From the NCBI RefSeq assembly GCF_008692785.1, contig NZ_VXJV01000006.1, forward strand, positions 1 to 64,000: a stretch of DNA of 64,000 nucleotides. Direction: 5' to 3'. Source of the stretch: Salmonella enterica subsp. diarizonae (GTDB lineage Bacteria > Pseudomonadota > Gammaproteobacteria > Enterobacterales > Enterobacteriaceae). The notes under the pieces are model-generated. The model ran no database searches, was not told where the DNA came from, and saw only the letters and a list, made by a program, of their open reading frames with translations. Below, piece after piece: positions 42,862 to 52,600 of the stretch (the first letter of the stretch is position 1; the number at the start of each line of letters is the position of its first letter). The position numbers and the translations under genes were made by a program.

Positions 42862-43136
42862 GGATAGCACCTTGAGTTGTAGGTATACATCACCCGCGTT
42901 CTATTAAACGCGATTATGCGCACACACATCTGAGGGTTGGCTTCCTTGTAAGCCTTATCTTGCTTTTTGAAACGACGCCACACACGGCTACGCGCACCAA
43001 ATATGACGTCATGGATATGGGGAGTAAGGGAAATGATGAGAGATTTTAAGATGGCAAGATCACCACCGGAGAGAGAACGTCCGTACAGGGTGTTGTAACT
43101 ACTGTAAACAATGTGTCCTGGTGCGGACATTACCAT
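42840..43136 (-). CDS. small reading frame overlapping the phoH start, uncertain
   Basis: A possible 98-residue protein on the phoH strand that overlaps the phoH start by 22 bp in another frame. It has no domain I recognise; the middle is basic (R-S-R-V-W-R-R-F-K-K). Its size and position match the extra N-terminal part often annotated for E. coli PhoH. It may be the remains of that extension after a frameshift, a leader peptide, or not a gene at all. Confidence 0.35.
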   Translation of the reverse strand: MVMSAPGHIVYSSYNTLYGRSLSGGDLAILKSLIISLTPHIHDVIFGARSRVWRRFKKQDKAYKEANPQMCVRIIAFNRTRVMYTYNSRCYPWEDKKQ

Positions 43137-43553
43137 TCGCGATCTCCATAGTGAGTGGCCATCACTGCCGGGGAACTACCGCTGTTACTACTAAGTACAA
43201 CACAAAACACCAAAAATGCAACAATGTGCTTACAAAAAATTAACTAAAGCTTATTGCGTCACTGCCAGTCTCTTACAGAAAGATTACACAATTATTTCAT
43301 AGGCAGAATACTAAAAAATATAATCATCAGATTCTGCAGGTATTAATTCTGAAAATACCCATAACCCATTGAATATGCAACATGTATAAGGTTCAAATGG
43401 GATAATTAATGTGTCCTCTATATCGTCGCTACAACGGCATTTATTTAGCAAAATTTTATGCGGTACATTTACGCCAGTAACGCTGAATCGTTTTAATTCT
43501 TGTCATTACTCTATCGCGTTAAGGCTATTAGTACCATTAACAGGAGATTTCAT
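43137..43553. other. 417-bp AT-rich region upstream of phoH and the first effector gene
   Basis: Divergent control region: phoH reads leftward and the effector rightward. It is AT-rich with no supported gene. A pho box is expected for phoH, but I could not assign one with confidence. The effector's ribosome binding site (CAGGAG) ends it. Confidence 0.4.
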
Positions 43554-45830
43554 ATGTGGCCAGTTGGTGATTACGCGGGACGTATTACACCCACAGCATC
43601 AGAAGCATCCCCCGCAGCAAATACGAGCTATTATACCTTATGGCAAACCTGGGCTAATGAAGCCATTGTCGGAGAAGGGGAACAACGAGATATAGCGGTT
43701 GAAAGATTGTATGCTTGCCTTTCCAATCAGGAGAGTATTCTTGATTTAGGGGAGCTTAACCTGCGCACTTTACCCCTATTGCCTGCATGTGTTTCAACTC
43801 TGAATGTCAGTAATAATCATTTATCTGCCCTTCCAGATCTACCCAAAGGATTAAGAGCTCTTACTTGCGCTGGCAATACATTGGCCTCACTTCCCGTGCT
43901 CCCTCCAACGTTACAAACACTTGATTGCTCACAAAACACATTATCCGAACTACAAAACGTCCCTCCCGCGTTAACGGCGCTCAATTGCTCAAAAAATAGT
44001 TTGAGAGAGCTTTCTCATTTACCTGATACACTTCAATCATTAGATTGTTCAGGTAATATGATAGCCTCACTTTCAGAATTACCTGATAACTTACAAATAC
44101 TCGATTGTTCAGGAAATAGGCTTGAAGTCCTACCGGATCTCCCCCCTTCATTGAAAACTCTTAATTGTGCTGTCAATGGATTAATAGGCTTTCCATTTAT
44201 GCCTTTTTCGCTGCAAACACTCAATTGCTCATACAATGAACTCACCGGGCTTCCCCCTTTTCCTGATTCACTGATAAATCTCGACATCGCCTATAATGAA
44301 TTTAATTCTCTACCGCCACTCCCTCCTTTATTGGCTACATTCATATGTACAAATAATCCACTTCACCAGTTTCCAGTATTGCCTCTTTCACTACAAAGAC
44401 TTACCTGCGCCAGCACATCACTAACGGCACTCCCGCCTCTGCCATCTGCACTACAGGAACTTCATTGCCAGAATAATGAGCTTATCTTCCTGCCTGAGTT
44501 GCCTGCTTCATTAACCGATTTGAATTGCTCAAATAATTATCTGGTGAGAGTGCCAGCGCTACCTGACTCGCTCATTTCGCTTGATTGCTCACACAATCGT
44601 TTAGAAACGCTTTCTATTTTACCCAATTCACTTCAATTCCTGATTATCCATCATAATCGATTAACGACGCTTCCTCAATTATCTGAATCACTGAGGTTTC
44701 TCAACTGTTCGAGTAATGGGATTACGGTACTCCCAGATTTACCTAATACTTTAAATAGTCTTTATTGCTATGCCAATAGACTGGAAACGCTTCCTACTTT
44801 GCCAGATACCCTACAAGAGCTTGGCTACAGCGGTAATCCACTGACAACGTTACCCGAATTACCGGCGTCACTCATAAGCCTGAATAACAGTGAGTCTGCC
44901 GGAGGCGCTATCGCTCCTCTTTCGTTCATCCAAAGTATTGGATATTGGTTTCCGTTCTCGCAGAGAGCTGAAATGCTTACTCGTTTTGAGGGAATAGCCA
45001 ACGAAGAGAATGCAGAGATATTTAGTCGTTTTCTTAACAGACTTCAATATCGTTACAGAGACCCACAGTATGAAGATTTCAGATCCCAGGTTAAGGAGTG
45101 CCTTATCCGACTCGCTGACAAACCTGAATTGAGAGAAAAATTATTTATGTGCGCCTATGAATCAACACTAAATTGCGATGATCGCATTTCTCTCACATGG
45201 AATATGATGCGGGTCGCTGAAATGGCTTTTACCGTAGAGCAAGAGGGTCATGAGGGAAATCTTCCGGAAATGATCGATATAGCTCGTCAAGTATTTAGAA
45301 TAGAATCGTTAACGGAGATTGCCAACAGAAAAATCCAGCAGATCCTGAGAGTAAACAATACATTCAATGAAGATTTAGAGGTGATATTAGGCCTACAAAC
45401 CCAACTGCGCGACGCTCTTCGCTTAACGCATGTCGCCCCAGATATGTATTTCTTCCGTTTTTCTCATCTTACTGAAATAGATGTAAAAACTGCAGAACGT
45501 CAGGTGCGAGTAGCGGAAAATAGCCGGTTTGAATCATGGCTCAACAATTGGGAACCGTGGCAAATGTTGCTAAAACGTATAGATCCACTGTGGTATGAAA
45601 CGGCTGTAAATGAAAAATACGCTTTTGTGGATGGCCCGGATTTTCAAAACCGACTGGACGAAAAATTCCAATTACATCAGGTACCTCCTGAGGCTCGTGA
45701 CGATGCCCGCTATCCTTTAGGTAAGATCGTTCTTGCAGAAAAAATACACGAAATTTTTGTTAATCAGACACGCAAAATTTTGGCAGCGAAAGAGCACTCA
45801 TCCTTGTTGGAGCCACTATGGACCGAATAA
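43554..45830 (+). CDS. IpaH/SspH-type leucine-rich-repeat NEL ubiquitin ligase effector, first copy
   Basis: 758 residues from the ATG at 43554, which has AGGAG 7 nt upstream. The N-terminal segment (1-70) contains Y-Y-T-L-W-Q-T-W-A-N-E-A, as in Shigella IpaH proteins. A long array of about 20-residue leucine-rich repeats follows (about 75-460; repeated L-P-x-L-P-x-S-L-x-x-L-x-C-S-x-N), with some 18-19 units. The C-terminal novel E3 ligase domain (about 470-750) has the catalytic cysteine in L-N-C-D-D-R-I-S-L-T-W-N. Such proteins are injected by type III secretion and ubiquitinate host proteins chosen by the repeats. The array is longer than in typical IpaH. The gene is AT-rich compared with its neighbours, consistent with acquisition. 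Confidence 0.9.
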   Translation: MWPVGDYAGRITPTASEASPAANTSYYTLWQTWANEAIVGEGEQRDIAVERLYACLSNQESILDLGELNLRTLPLLPACVSTLNVSNNHLSALPDLPKGLRALTCAGNTLASLPVLPPTLQTLDCSQNTLSELQNVPPALTALNCSKNSLRELSHLPDTLQSLDCSGNMIASLSELPDNLQILDCSGNRLEVLPDLPPSLKTLNCAVNGLIGFPFMPFSLQTLNCSYNELTGLPPFPDSLINLDIAYNEFNSLPPLPPLLATFICTNNPLHQFPVLPLSLQRLTCASTSLTALPPLPSALQELHCQNNELIFLPELPASLTDLNCSNNYLVRVPALPDSLISLDCSHNRLETLSILPNSLQFLIIHHNRLTTLPQLSESLRFLNCSSNGITVLPDLPNTLNSLYCYANRLETLPTLPDTLQELGYSGNPLTTLPELPASLISLNNSESAGGAIAPLSFIQSIGYWFPFSQRAEMLTRFEGIANEENAEIFSRFLNRLQYRYRDPQYEDFRSQVKECLIRLADKPELREKLFMCAYESTLNCDDRISLTWNMMRVAEMAFTVEQEGHEGNLPEMIDIARQVFRIESLTEIANRKIQQILRVNNTFNEDLEVILGLQTQLRDALRLTHVAPDMYFFRFSHLTEIDVKTAERQVRVAENSRFESWLNNWEPWQMLLKRIDPLWYETAVNEKYAFVDGPDFQNRLDEKFQLHQVPPEARDDARYPLGKIVLAEKIHEIFVNQTRKILAAKEHSSLLEPLWTE

Positions 45831-45925
45831 AAAACCGATTCTTCAGGAAGAAAAAACAGACAGTTAGCTAACAGCGCAGGCGACTACTGCCGTTCCTATA
45901 TGATGCCATGAACAGGAGAGTTATT

Positions 45926-47683
45926 ATGCTACCAATAAATAATCCCGGAGGTATTCCGACATTGGTGCCAGAAACACCGCCAGCTACGGACAAGGACTAT
46001 CCTGCTCTCTGGCAGGCCTGGGCAAAAGAAGCGCCCGCAGGAGGCCATGAATTGAGAGAGATGGCAGTCGAAAGATTACTGGCCTGTCTGGCAAAACAGG
46101 AAAGTACGTTAGATCTCAGCGAGCTTAACTTAAGTTCGCTGCCAGACTTACCGCCATTGATTAAGACACTGCACGTGAATGATAATCATCTTTCGTCGTT
46201 GCCGGATCTGCCTGAATCGTTACAGATACTCATCTGTTCATTTAATCCACTGGAGCAACTGCCTCCCTTGCCCTACTCGTTGAAAGAGCTTACCTGTTCA
46301 GCCTGCCATCTGAAAAACTTGCCTTCATTGCCAGACGCTCTGGAAGAACTCTGTTGCTCAGGGAATTCTCTGGAAGAACTTCCCGTACTCCCTGTATCGA
46401 TGAGGTATCTTACCTGCACAAACAATGGCCTTAGATCGCTTCCTGCTCTACCAGAATCGCTACGCATGTTGATTTGCTCAGACAATCCACTATCAGCATT
46501 ACCCGGTTTACCGGGATCACTGTGTTCACTTTACTGCTCAGGGTGCAAATTAGAAACACTGCCAGACTTACCAGAGTCGCTAAACTCTCTCATCTGCCCA
46601 CGTAATCAGCTCCGGGAAATGCCAACATTACCTCTTGACCTGGACGAACTTAACTACCTGGAAAATCCCCTACTGCAATTTCCTGTTTTGCCGCCGTCAC
46701 TCATTACACTTAATAATAGCCCCTATGAAGGCGGCGCGACCAACACTGCGCGTCCGCTGACGGATAGCGTCGCCGACTGGTTTCCTCTCGTCCAACAACG
46801 AGATATTCGTGAGCGCTTTCGGGAGATCACGCATGAAGCAAACGCCGGAATTTTTAGCGAGTTTTTAGACCGGCTGCGCAACCGTTACGCCGATCCGCAG
46901 TATGAGACTTTCAGGTATCAGGTTATGGGCTGCCTGATCCGCTTAGCCGCGTCCCCTGGGTTACGGGAAAAATTATTTATGTGCGCGCTGGGCGCAACGG
47001 CTCGCTGTGACGACCGCGTCTCTCTGAGTTGGAACAACATGCGCATCGCGGAAATGGCCTACACCGTTGAACAACACGGCGCTGAACATAATCTGCCTAA
47101 AATGGTCGACCTCGCCCGCGAGGTATTCCGTATGGAAAGGCTTACTCAGATCGCCAGTCAGAAGCTCGCCCAAATTCAACGCGCGCACGAACACTTTAAT
47201 GAAGATTTAGAGGTCCTGCTGGGTTACCAAACCGCTCTACAACATACGCTTCGTTTGACGCAAGTCGTACCGGATATGTATTTCTTCACCTGTTCGTATC
47301 TGACAACAGAAGATGTGGAAGCGGCAAGGATTCAGGTTCAGACAGCAGAAAATCAACATTTTCTGGAATGGCTGAGCCTGTGGGAGCCATGGCAGGCAAT
47401 GCTCAAACGGCTTAATCCTGCCGCCTGGGACGCTGCGGAAAGCGAAAAAAACGCCTTTACGGTTAGCGAAGAATTTCAGCGCCGAATTAATGCGAAGCTG
47501 GAAACGCCCGGCTCGTCTGAATCCGTTCCCAATAAGACGATGCAGGAGGCTGGCGTCGAAGTGATGAAAGAGAAACTACGAGAATTATTTATGCCCTGTA
47601 CGCTCAGCACGCTGGAAGCCAAATCGCAGTTATCGCTGCTGGAACCGGTCTGGGACTTATCAGGGAACCAGGCAGGCGTATAA
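45926..47683 (+). CDS. IpaH/SspH-type leucine-rich-repeat NEL ubiquitin ligase effector, second copy
   Basis: 585 residues from the ATG at 45926, preceded by AGGAG; an ATG six codons upstream lacks such a site. It has the same plan as the preceding gene: an N-terminus with Y-P-A-L-W-Q-A-W-A-K-E-A, then about ten leucine-rich repeats (about 70-260), then a NEL domain (about 275-560) with the catalytic cysteine in A-R-C-D-D-R-V-S-L-S-W-N. The two NEL domains are strongly alike, the repeats less so, suggesting tandem duplication followed by divergence of host-target recognition. It is less AT-rich than its partner. Only 95 bp separate the two genes, so co-transcription is possible. Confidence 0.9.
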   Translation: MLPINNPGGIPTLVPETPPATDKDYPALWQAWAKEAPAGGHELREMAVERLLACLAKQESTLDLSELNLSSLPDLPPLIKTLHVNDNHLSSLPDLPESLQILICSFNPLEQLPPLPYSLKELTCSACHLKNLPSLPDALEELCCSGNSLEELPVLPVSMRYLTCTNNGLRSLPALPESLRMLICSDNPLSALPGLPGSLCSLYCSGCKLETLPDLPESLNSLICPRNQLREMPTLPLDLDELNYLENPLLQFPVLPPSLITLNNSPYEGGATNTARPLTDSVADWFPLVQQRDIRERFREITHEANAGIFSEFLDRLRNRYADPQYETFRYQVMGCLIRLAASPGLREKLFMCALGATARCDDRVSLSWNNMRIAEMAYTVEQHGAEHNLPKMVDLAREVFRMERLTQIASQKLAQIQRAHEHFNEDLEVLLGYQTALQHTLRLTQVVPDMYFFTCSYLTTEDVEAARIQVQTAENQHFLEWLSLWEPWQAMLKRLNPAAWDAAESEKNAFTVSEEFQRRINAKLETPGSSESVPNKTMQEAGVEVMKEKLRELFMPCTLSTLEAKSQLSLLEPVWDLSGNQAGV

Positions 47684-47698
47684 TACCGCCGGGTAAAA

Positions 47699-47730
47699 CA
47701 TGTCCGATAGCAATAACGCTATCGGACATG
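47699..47730. terminator. strong hairpin between second effector and putP (convergent)
   Basis: CATGTCCGATAGC and its exact inverse GCTATCGGACATG form a 13-bp stem with a 6-nt loop, directly after both convergent genes. The T-runs are short (TCGGTTATT), so it may be a bidirectional terminator or RNA-stabilising stem. Confidence 0.7.
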
Positions 47731-47734
47731 TCGG

Positions 47735-49243
47735 TTATTCCGCCTGTAGTTTCGACGGCGGCGCTGAATGATAATGCGCGTCCGCTTTTGCAAAGCGCTC
47801 CTGCATCGCCGCTGTCGGCGCTTTGCCAAGCAGGCTAAAGACTACAATGCCTATACTGCCGAAAATGAAGCCGGGGATGATCTCATACAGTTCCAGCCAG
47901 CCATACTGTTTCCAGACAATAACCGTGACCGCGCCGATGATCATTCCCGCCAGCGCGCCGTTACGTGTCATACGCGACCACATCACAGAAAACAGGACAA
48001 CAGGTCCAAATGCCGCGCCGAATCCAGCCCAGGCGTAGCTCACCAACCCCAGCACACGGTTATTGGGGTTCGCCGCCAGCGCAATGGCGATCAGCGCCAC
48101 CACCAGCACCATCACTCGCCCTACCCATACCAGCTCTTGCTGGCTGGCGCTTTTACGCAGAAAAGCCTTATATAAATCTTCCGTAATCGCGCTGGAGCAT
48201 ACCAGCAACTGACAACTCAACGTCGACATCACCGCCGCCAGGATAGCAGACAGGAGAATACCGGCAATCCACGGGTTAAACAGGATCTGCGCCAGTTCAA
48301 TAAATACGCGTTCTGAGTTTTGGTTCACCGCCCCGGCCAGCGCAGGGTTATTGTTAAAGTACGCAATGCCAAAGAAGCCCACCGCAACCGCGCCCGCCAG
48401 ACACAGAATCATCCAGGTCATACTGATACGACGCGCATGCACAATGCTGTGATGGGAATCCGCCGCCATAAAGCGCGCCAGGATATGCGGCTGACCGAAG
48501 TAACCCAGTCCCCAGCCCATCAGGGAAATAATGGCGACAAAATTCAGTCCCTTGAGCATGTCAACGTTTTCGATGCTCTTTTGCTTGATCACCTCCAGCG
48601 ATTCGCTAAAACCGCCTACGCCGACAATAACCATCACTGGCGTCAGGATTAACGCAAAAATCATCAGGCTGGCCTGAACGGTATCCGTCCAGCTAACGGC
48701 AAGGAACCCGCCGATAAACGTATAAATGATAGTTGCCGCGGCCCCCGCCCACAGAGCGGTTTCATAGCTCATACCGAAGGTGCTTTCGAACAGTCGTGCC
48801 CCAGCGACAATACCTGACGCGCAATAGATAGTGAAAAACAGCAGAATGACCAACGCGGAAATAATACGCAGAACCCGACTCTTATCCTCAAACCGACCGG
48901 TAAAATAGTCCGGCAGCGTGAGCGCATTATTGTTAAATTCGGTATGCACACGCAGGCGTCCGGCCACCAGCTTCCAGTTAATCCATGCGCCTAACGTCAG
49001 GCCAATGGCGATCCAGCTTTCAGAGATCCCCGACAAAAAGATAGCGCCTGGCAGCCCCATTAACAGCCAGCCGCTCATATCCGACGCGCCGGCAGATAAG
49101 GCCGTGACAAACGGTCCCAGGCTGCGACCGCCAAGAATATAGTCATCAAAGTTTTTGGTTGAGCGCCAGGCGATAAACCCAATCAATATCATGCCAAAAA
49201 TATAGACACAGAATGTCACCAACATCGGTGTGCTAATAGCCAT
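47735..49243 (-). CDS. putP: sodium/proline symporter PutP
   Basis: A 502-residue SSS-family protein nearly identical to E. coli PutP from M-A-I-S-T-P-M-L to the end. Na+-site residues in F-D-D-Y-I-L-G-G-R near 33 and S-A-G-A-S-D-M-S-G-W near 50 are present, as are R-F-M-A-A-D-S-H-H and the L-S-A-I-L-A-A-V-M-S-T-L-S motif near 335. It is transcribed divergently from putA across the put control region. It brings in proline for catabolism and osmoprotection. Confidence 0.97.
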   Translation of the reverse strand: MAISTPMLVTFCVYIFGMILIGFIAWRSTKNFDDYILGGRSLGPFVTALSAGASDMSGWLLMGLPGAIFLSGISESWIAIGLTLGAWINWKLVAGRLRVHTEFNNNALTLPDYFTGRFEDKSRVLRIISALVILLFFTIYCASGIVAGARLFESTFGMSYETALWAGAAATIIYTFIGGFLAVSWTDTVQASLMIFALILTPVMVIVGVGGFSESLEVIKQKSIENVDMLKGLNFVAIISLMGWGLGYFGQPHILARFMAADSHHSIVHARRISMTWMILCLAGAVAVGFFGIAYFNNNPALAGAVNQNSERVFIELAQILFNPWIAGILLSAILAAVMSTLSCQLLVCSSAITEDLYKAFLRKSASQQELVWVGRVMVLVVALIAIALAANPNNRVLGLVSYAWAGFGAAFGPVVLFSVMWSRMTRNGALAGMIIGAVTVIVWKQYGWLELYEIIPGFIFGSIGIVVFSLLGKAPTAAMQERFAKADAHYHSAPPSKLQAE

Positions 49244-49664
49244 CAAGGTTCTCCAGATTTATTTATTGGCAATGCCGTAGCGTGCCGTTTTGTACCCTGC
49301 CGGAACGTGGCAACGGTGTTTATGTTTACCAGGGCGACCGTATCCTGCCGGAAGCGGTGGTTATTCACAATCGATTTAACACACCATTTACATCAAATTT
49401 GATTGCAGAGGGATACTATTTTTCTCCAGGTTGCACTCTCTCACATTTTTTGCGGTTGCACCTTTTAAAAGTGTTAACTACCGCAGAGAAAATAAATCCA
49501 GATTGTTTTCCCGTCAGAGTCGCTCTTTCTTTTTTTAACAATTTATTCATTTTTAAGCTTGCAACGCAGGTCACATTTAACGCGGTTGCACAAAGTTGCA
49601 ACATGGTAGATATTTTCCGCTAACTATCAGTTAGCAGATATAGCGAACAACAGGAGCAGAGGGT
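49244..49664. promoter_or_regulatory. put control region with GTTGCA-type PutA operators
   Basis: The divergent 421-bp region between putP and putA carries five copies of the PutA operator core GTTGCA. They lie at 49430-49435, 49455-49460, 49560-49565 (inverted), 49585-49590 and 49595-49600. PutA, without proline, represses both genes by binding such sites through its ribbon-helix-helix domain. The spacing groups them into two near putP's side and three near putA's start. Confidence 0.8.
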
Positions 49665-52600
49665 ATGGGAACCACCACGATGGGGGTTAAGTTGGACGAC
49701 GCCACGCGCGAGCGGATCAAAACGGCCGCATCGCGTATCGATCGCACGCCGCACTGGTTGATTAAACAGGCAATCTTTAGTTATCTGGACAAACTGGAAA
49801 ATAGCGATACGCTGCCGGAGCTGCCTGCGTTGTTTGCCGGCGCGGCGAATGAAAGCGAGGAGCCGACCGCGCCGCAGGATGAGCCGCATCAGCCCTTTCT
49901 GGAGTTTGCCGAACAGATCCTTCCTCAATCCGTCTCGCGCGCCGCTATCACTGCCGCCTGGCGCCGCCCGGAAACCGATGCGGTGTCAATGCTAATGGAA
50001 CAGGCGCGCCTGTCGCCGCCTGTCGCTGAACAGGCGCATAAACTGGCGTATCAACTGGCGGAGAAATTGCGCAATCAAAAATCCGCCAGTGGTCGCGCGG
50101 GTATGGTGCAAGGCCTGTTGCAGGAGTTTTCCCTCTCTTCGCAAGAAGGCGTAGCGCTGATGTGTCTGGCGGAAGCGCTGCTGCGTATTCCCGACAAAGC
50201 TACGCGCGATGCGTTAATTCGCGACAAAATCAGTAATGGCAACTGGCAGTCGCATATTGGCCGTAGCCCGTCGCTGTTTGTAAACGCCGCCACCTGGGGG
50301 CTGCTCTTTACTGGCCGACTGGTCTCAACGCATAACGAAGCCAATCTTTCGCGCTCGCTGAACCGCATTATCGGCAAGAGCGGCGAACCGTTAATCCGCA
50401 AAGGCGTCGACATGGCGATGCGTTTAATGGGCGAGCAGTTCGTTACCGGCGAAACCATTGCTCAGGCGCTGGCGAATGCCCGAAAACTGGAAGAGAAAGG
50501 GTTCCGCTATTCTTACGATATGCTGGGCGAAGCCGCGTTAACCGCCGCCGATGCGCAGGCCTATATGGTCTCTTACCAGCAGGCGATTCATGCCATCGGC
50601 AAAGCGTCTAACGGTCGCGGTATTTACGAAGGGCCAGGCATCTCGATTAAACTGTCCGCCCTGCATCCGCGCTATAGCCGCGCGCAATACGATCGGGTAA
50701 TGGAGGAGCTTTATCCGCGCCTGAAATCCCTGACGCTGCTGGCGCGCCAGTATGATATCGGTCTCAATATCGACGCCGAAGAGGCGGATCGCCTGGAGAT
50801 CTCGCTCGATCTACTGGAAAAACTCTGCTTCGAACCCGAACTGGCGGGCTGGAACGGCATTGGCTTTGTGATTCAGGCTTACCAGAAACGCTGCCCGCTG
50901 GTCATTGATTATTTAGTCAGTCTGGCCTCCCGTAGCCGCCGTCGGCTGATGATTCGTCTGGTGAAAGGCGCCTACTGGGATAGCGAAATCAAACGTGCGC
51001 AAATGGAAGGGCTGGAAGGCTATCCGGTTTACACCCGCAAAGTGTATACCGATGTCTCTTATCTGGCCTGCGCGAAAAAACTGCTCGCCGTACCTAATTT
51101 GATCTACCCGCAGTTTGCGACCCACAACGCTCACACACTGGCGGCGATTTATCATCTGGCCGGGCAAAATTACTATCCGGGTCAGTACGAATTCCAGTGC
51201 CTGCACGGTATGGGAGAACCGCTGTATGAACAGGTCACCGGTAAAGTGGCGGACGGAAAACTTAACCGCCCCTGCCGTATTTACGCGCCGGTGGGAACAC
51301 ACGAAACCCTGCTGGCCTATCTGGTACGACGCCTGCTGGAAAACGGCGCCAACACCTCTTTTGTCAACCGCATCGCCGATGCCACCCTACCGCTCGATGA
51401 ACTGATGGCGGACCCGGTCGAGGCCGTGGAAAAACTGGCGCAGCAGGAAGGTCAGGCTGGCATACCACATCCGAAAATTCCCCTGCCGCGCGATCTGTAC
51501 GGCGAAGGCCGGATAAACTCCGCCGGACTTGATTTAGCGAATGAACATCGCCTCGCCTCACTTTCTTCTTCCCTGTTAAGCAACGCCATGCAGAAATGGC
51601 AAGCCAAACCTGTGCTGGAACAACCGGTGGCCGACGGTGAGATGACGCCGGTTATCAACCCGGCGGAACCGAAAGATATTGTCGGCTGGGGACGCGAAGC
51701 GACAGAAAGCGAGGTTGAACAGGCGTTGCAAAACGCGGTCAATCAGGCACCGGTTTGGTTTGCGACGCCGCCGCAAGAACGCGCCGCCATTTTGCAGCGG
51801 GCGGCGGTATTGATGGAAGACCAAATGCAGCAGTTGATTGGTCTGTTGGTGCGTGAAGCGGGGAAAACGTTCAGCAACGCCATTGCCGAAGTGCGCGAAG
51901 CGGTAGACTTCCTCCATTATTATGCCGGTCAAGTGCGTGACGATTTCGATAACGAAACGCATCGCCCGTTAGGGCCGGTGGTCTGCATCAGTCCGTGGAA
52001 CTTCCCGCTGGCCATTTTCACCGGCCAAATCGCCGCCGCGCTGGCGGCAGGCAACAGCGTTCTGGCAAAACCGGCAGAGCAGACATCGCTGATTGCCGCC
52101 CAGGGCATTGCTATTCTGCTGGAAGCGGGCGTACCGCCGGGCGTCGTGCAACTGTTGCCGGGACGGGGAGAAACCGTCGGCGCCCAGCTCACCGCCGATG
52201 CGCGTGTACGCGGGGTGATGTTTACCGGTTCCACGGAAGTCGCGACGCTGTTGCAGCGCAACATCGCCACGCGTCTTGACGCCCAGGGCCGCCCCATTCC
52301 ATTGATTGCGGAAACCGGCGGCATGAACGCTATGATTGTCGACTCTTCCGCGCTCACCGAGCAGGTGGTCGTGGACGTGCTGGCTTCCGCTTTCGACAGC
52401 GCCGGACAACGCTGTTCCGCGCTCCGCGTGCTGTGTTTGCAGGACGATATCGCCGAACATACGCTGAAAATGTTACGCGGCGCGATGGCGGAGTGTCGGA
52501 TGGGGAATCCAGGCCGTCTGACGACCGATATCGGGCCGGTGATTGATAGCGAGGCCAAAGCCAACATTGAGCGCCATATCCAGACGATGCGCGCCAAAGG

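Noticed and set aside
43137..43553. Pho box upstream of phoH
   Set aside because: A site is expected from E. coli, but I could not find two clear CTGTCA-type half sites by eye, so none is claimed.
51929..52597. Long antisense frames across putA (222 codons here; others at 51969-52460 and 53068-53619)
   Set aside because: They lie inside the well-supported putA gene, have low-complexity Arg/Ala/Ser-rich translations and follow from its high G+C third positions.
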